Assembly: GCA_028702245.1 (NCBI GenBank)
Contig: JAQVPE010000051.1
Coordinates: forward strand, 1-6,325
Direction of reading: 5' to 3'
DNA from: Candidatus Izemoplasmatales bacterium
GTDB taxonomy: Bacteria; Bacillota_I; Bacilli_A; Izemoplasmatales; Hujiaoplasmataceae
DNA length: 6,325 bases
Within the stretch, counting starts at the first letter, position 1, and every line of letters starts with the position of its first letter. The position numbers were made by a program, and so were the translations under genes. A model generated the notes under the pieces. The model had not been told where the DNA came from and searched no databases. It saw only the letters and a program-made list of their open reading frames with translations. Below are positions 5,913 to 6,325 of this stretch, piece after piece.

Positions 5913-6325
5913 TTACTTAGCTTTTAGAGCTTGTCGTTTGACGACAAGCTTTTTTACGATGGATACGACGAGCAATATGAAAATATTGATCGAAACGATG
6001 GCAGCTCCGCTCGGAATTTTCAATGAGTAGGCGAGCCAAAGGCCGAAAAAGACAGAGAGCTCGGAAAAAACGACGGCGATGATGAAAGTCGACTTGAAAC
6101 TCCATCCGAGTTTCATACCCGCCGCCACCGGGATGATCATCATCGAGGAGATGAGGAGAACGCCGGCGCTTTCGAGCATTACCGAAACGACGACCGATAG
6201 CATGACCATGAAGATGATTTGGAAGTAGTTGACGTTGATGCCAAGGAATTTGGCGCTGGTTTCATCGAAGCTGACAGCGATGATTTGTCTCCCGAAAAGG
6301 ATAAACAAAAGGGCGACAAGAGCGG
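5913..6325 (-). CDS. Metal ABC transporter permease, ZnuB/MntB (ABC-3) family, C-terminal part (partial)
   Basis: The open frame runs off the window edge at 6325 and stops with TAA at 5915-5913, so about 137 C-terminal residues are visible and the true start is outside. It is strongly hydrophobic with about four membrane segments. It carries ABC-3 hallmarks: SFDETSAKFLGINV (cytoplasmic loop after the first visible segment), ESAGVLLISSMMIIPVAAG, and LKIPSGAAIVSINIF near the end. These match membrane subunits of zinc or manganese (sometimes iron) importers that work with a metal-binding lipoprotein and an ABC ATPase. Those partners would lie beyond the window on the - strand. The metal cannot be decided from this fragment. 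The basic tail KKLVVKRQALKAK is cytoplasmic by the positive-inside rule, and its codons form the hairpin of the opposing terminator. The TTG at 6308 is internal to the conserved region and not a credible start. Confidence 0.9.
   Translation of the reverse strand, partial: ALVALLFILFGRQIIAVSFDETSAKFLGINVNYFQIIFMVMLSVVVSVMLESAGVLLISSMMIIPVAAGMKLGWSFKSTFIIAVVFSELSVFFGLWLAYSLKIPSGAAIVSINIFILLVVSIVKKLVVKRQALKAK
5928..5955 (+). terminator. Rho-independent terminator for the CBS-ecf-truA operon, inside the convergent gene
   Basis: AGCTTGTCGT (5928-5937) pairs perfectly with ACGACAAGCT (5941-5950) across a 3-base TTG loop. A T run at 5951-5955 follows on the + strand. It lies about 55 bases after the truA stop. 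It also falls within the last dozen or so codons of the opposite-strand permease, whose KLVVKRQAL codons supply both stem arms. Polarity is clearly for + strand transcripts. Confidence 0.85.

Overview
The window looks like a chromosomal segment of a low- to mid-G+C Gram-positive bacterium (Bacillota/Mycoplasmatota grade). The reasons are the gene order, the strong AGGAGGT-type ribosome binding sites, and family-typical RpoA, L17, EcfA1/EcfA2/EcfT and TruA proteins. TGA serves as a true stop (rplQ, ecfA2, ecfT) and Trp is encoded by TGG, so the mycoplasma genetic code is not used. The base composition is moderate by eye. I cannot name the genus; a deep Bacillota or Acholeplasma/Izemoplasma/Erysipelotrichia-like lineage would fit, but that is inference.

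Region 1 (1-1480, + strand) is the end of the large ribosomal-protein/alpha operon: the 3' end of rpsK (S11), rpoA (RNA polymerase alpha) with a TTG start, and rplQ (L17). It is closed by a clear intrinsic terminator at 1453-1480.

Region 2 (1481-5955, + strand) appears to be a separate operon with its own extended -10 promoter at 1495-1523. It encodes a CBS-pair protein with a HEPN-like N-terminal domain, then the energy-coupling module of ECF vitamin/metal transporters (ecfA1, ecfA2, ecfT), then truA (tRNA pseudouridine synthase). The last four genes follow the order known from Bacillus (rplQ-ecfA1-ecfA2-ecfT-truA). The CBS gene between rplQ and ecfA1 is an addition to that order. Spacings are tight or overlapping, so translation is probably coupled. 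No substrate-binding S component is present, as expected for a shared group II ECF module.

Region 3 (5871-6325) is convergent: on the - strand lies the C-terminal part of an ABC-3 family (ZnuB/MntB-type) metal permease, running off the window end. Two hairpin terminators interlock here. The one serving the permease abuts and shares bases with the truA stop codon. The one serving the truA operon lies inside the 3' coding end of the permease gene.

The departures from the ordinary are the HEPN-like/CBS fusion, an ~88-residue N-terminal extension on TruA, an ~55-residue hydrophobic insertion in EcfT, and the interlocked terminators. No mobile element, CRISPR array, tRNA or rRNA was seen. I do not see strong evidence for a wholly new multi-gene system; the HEPN-like/CBS protein is the best candidate for undescribed biology.
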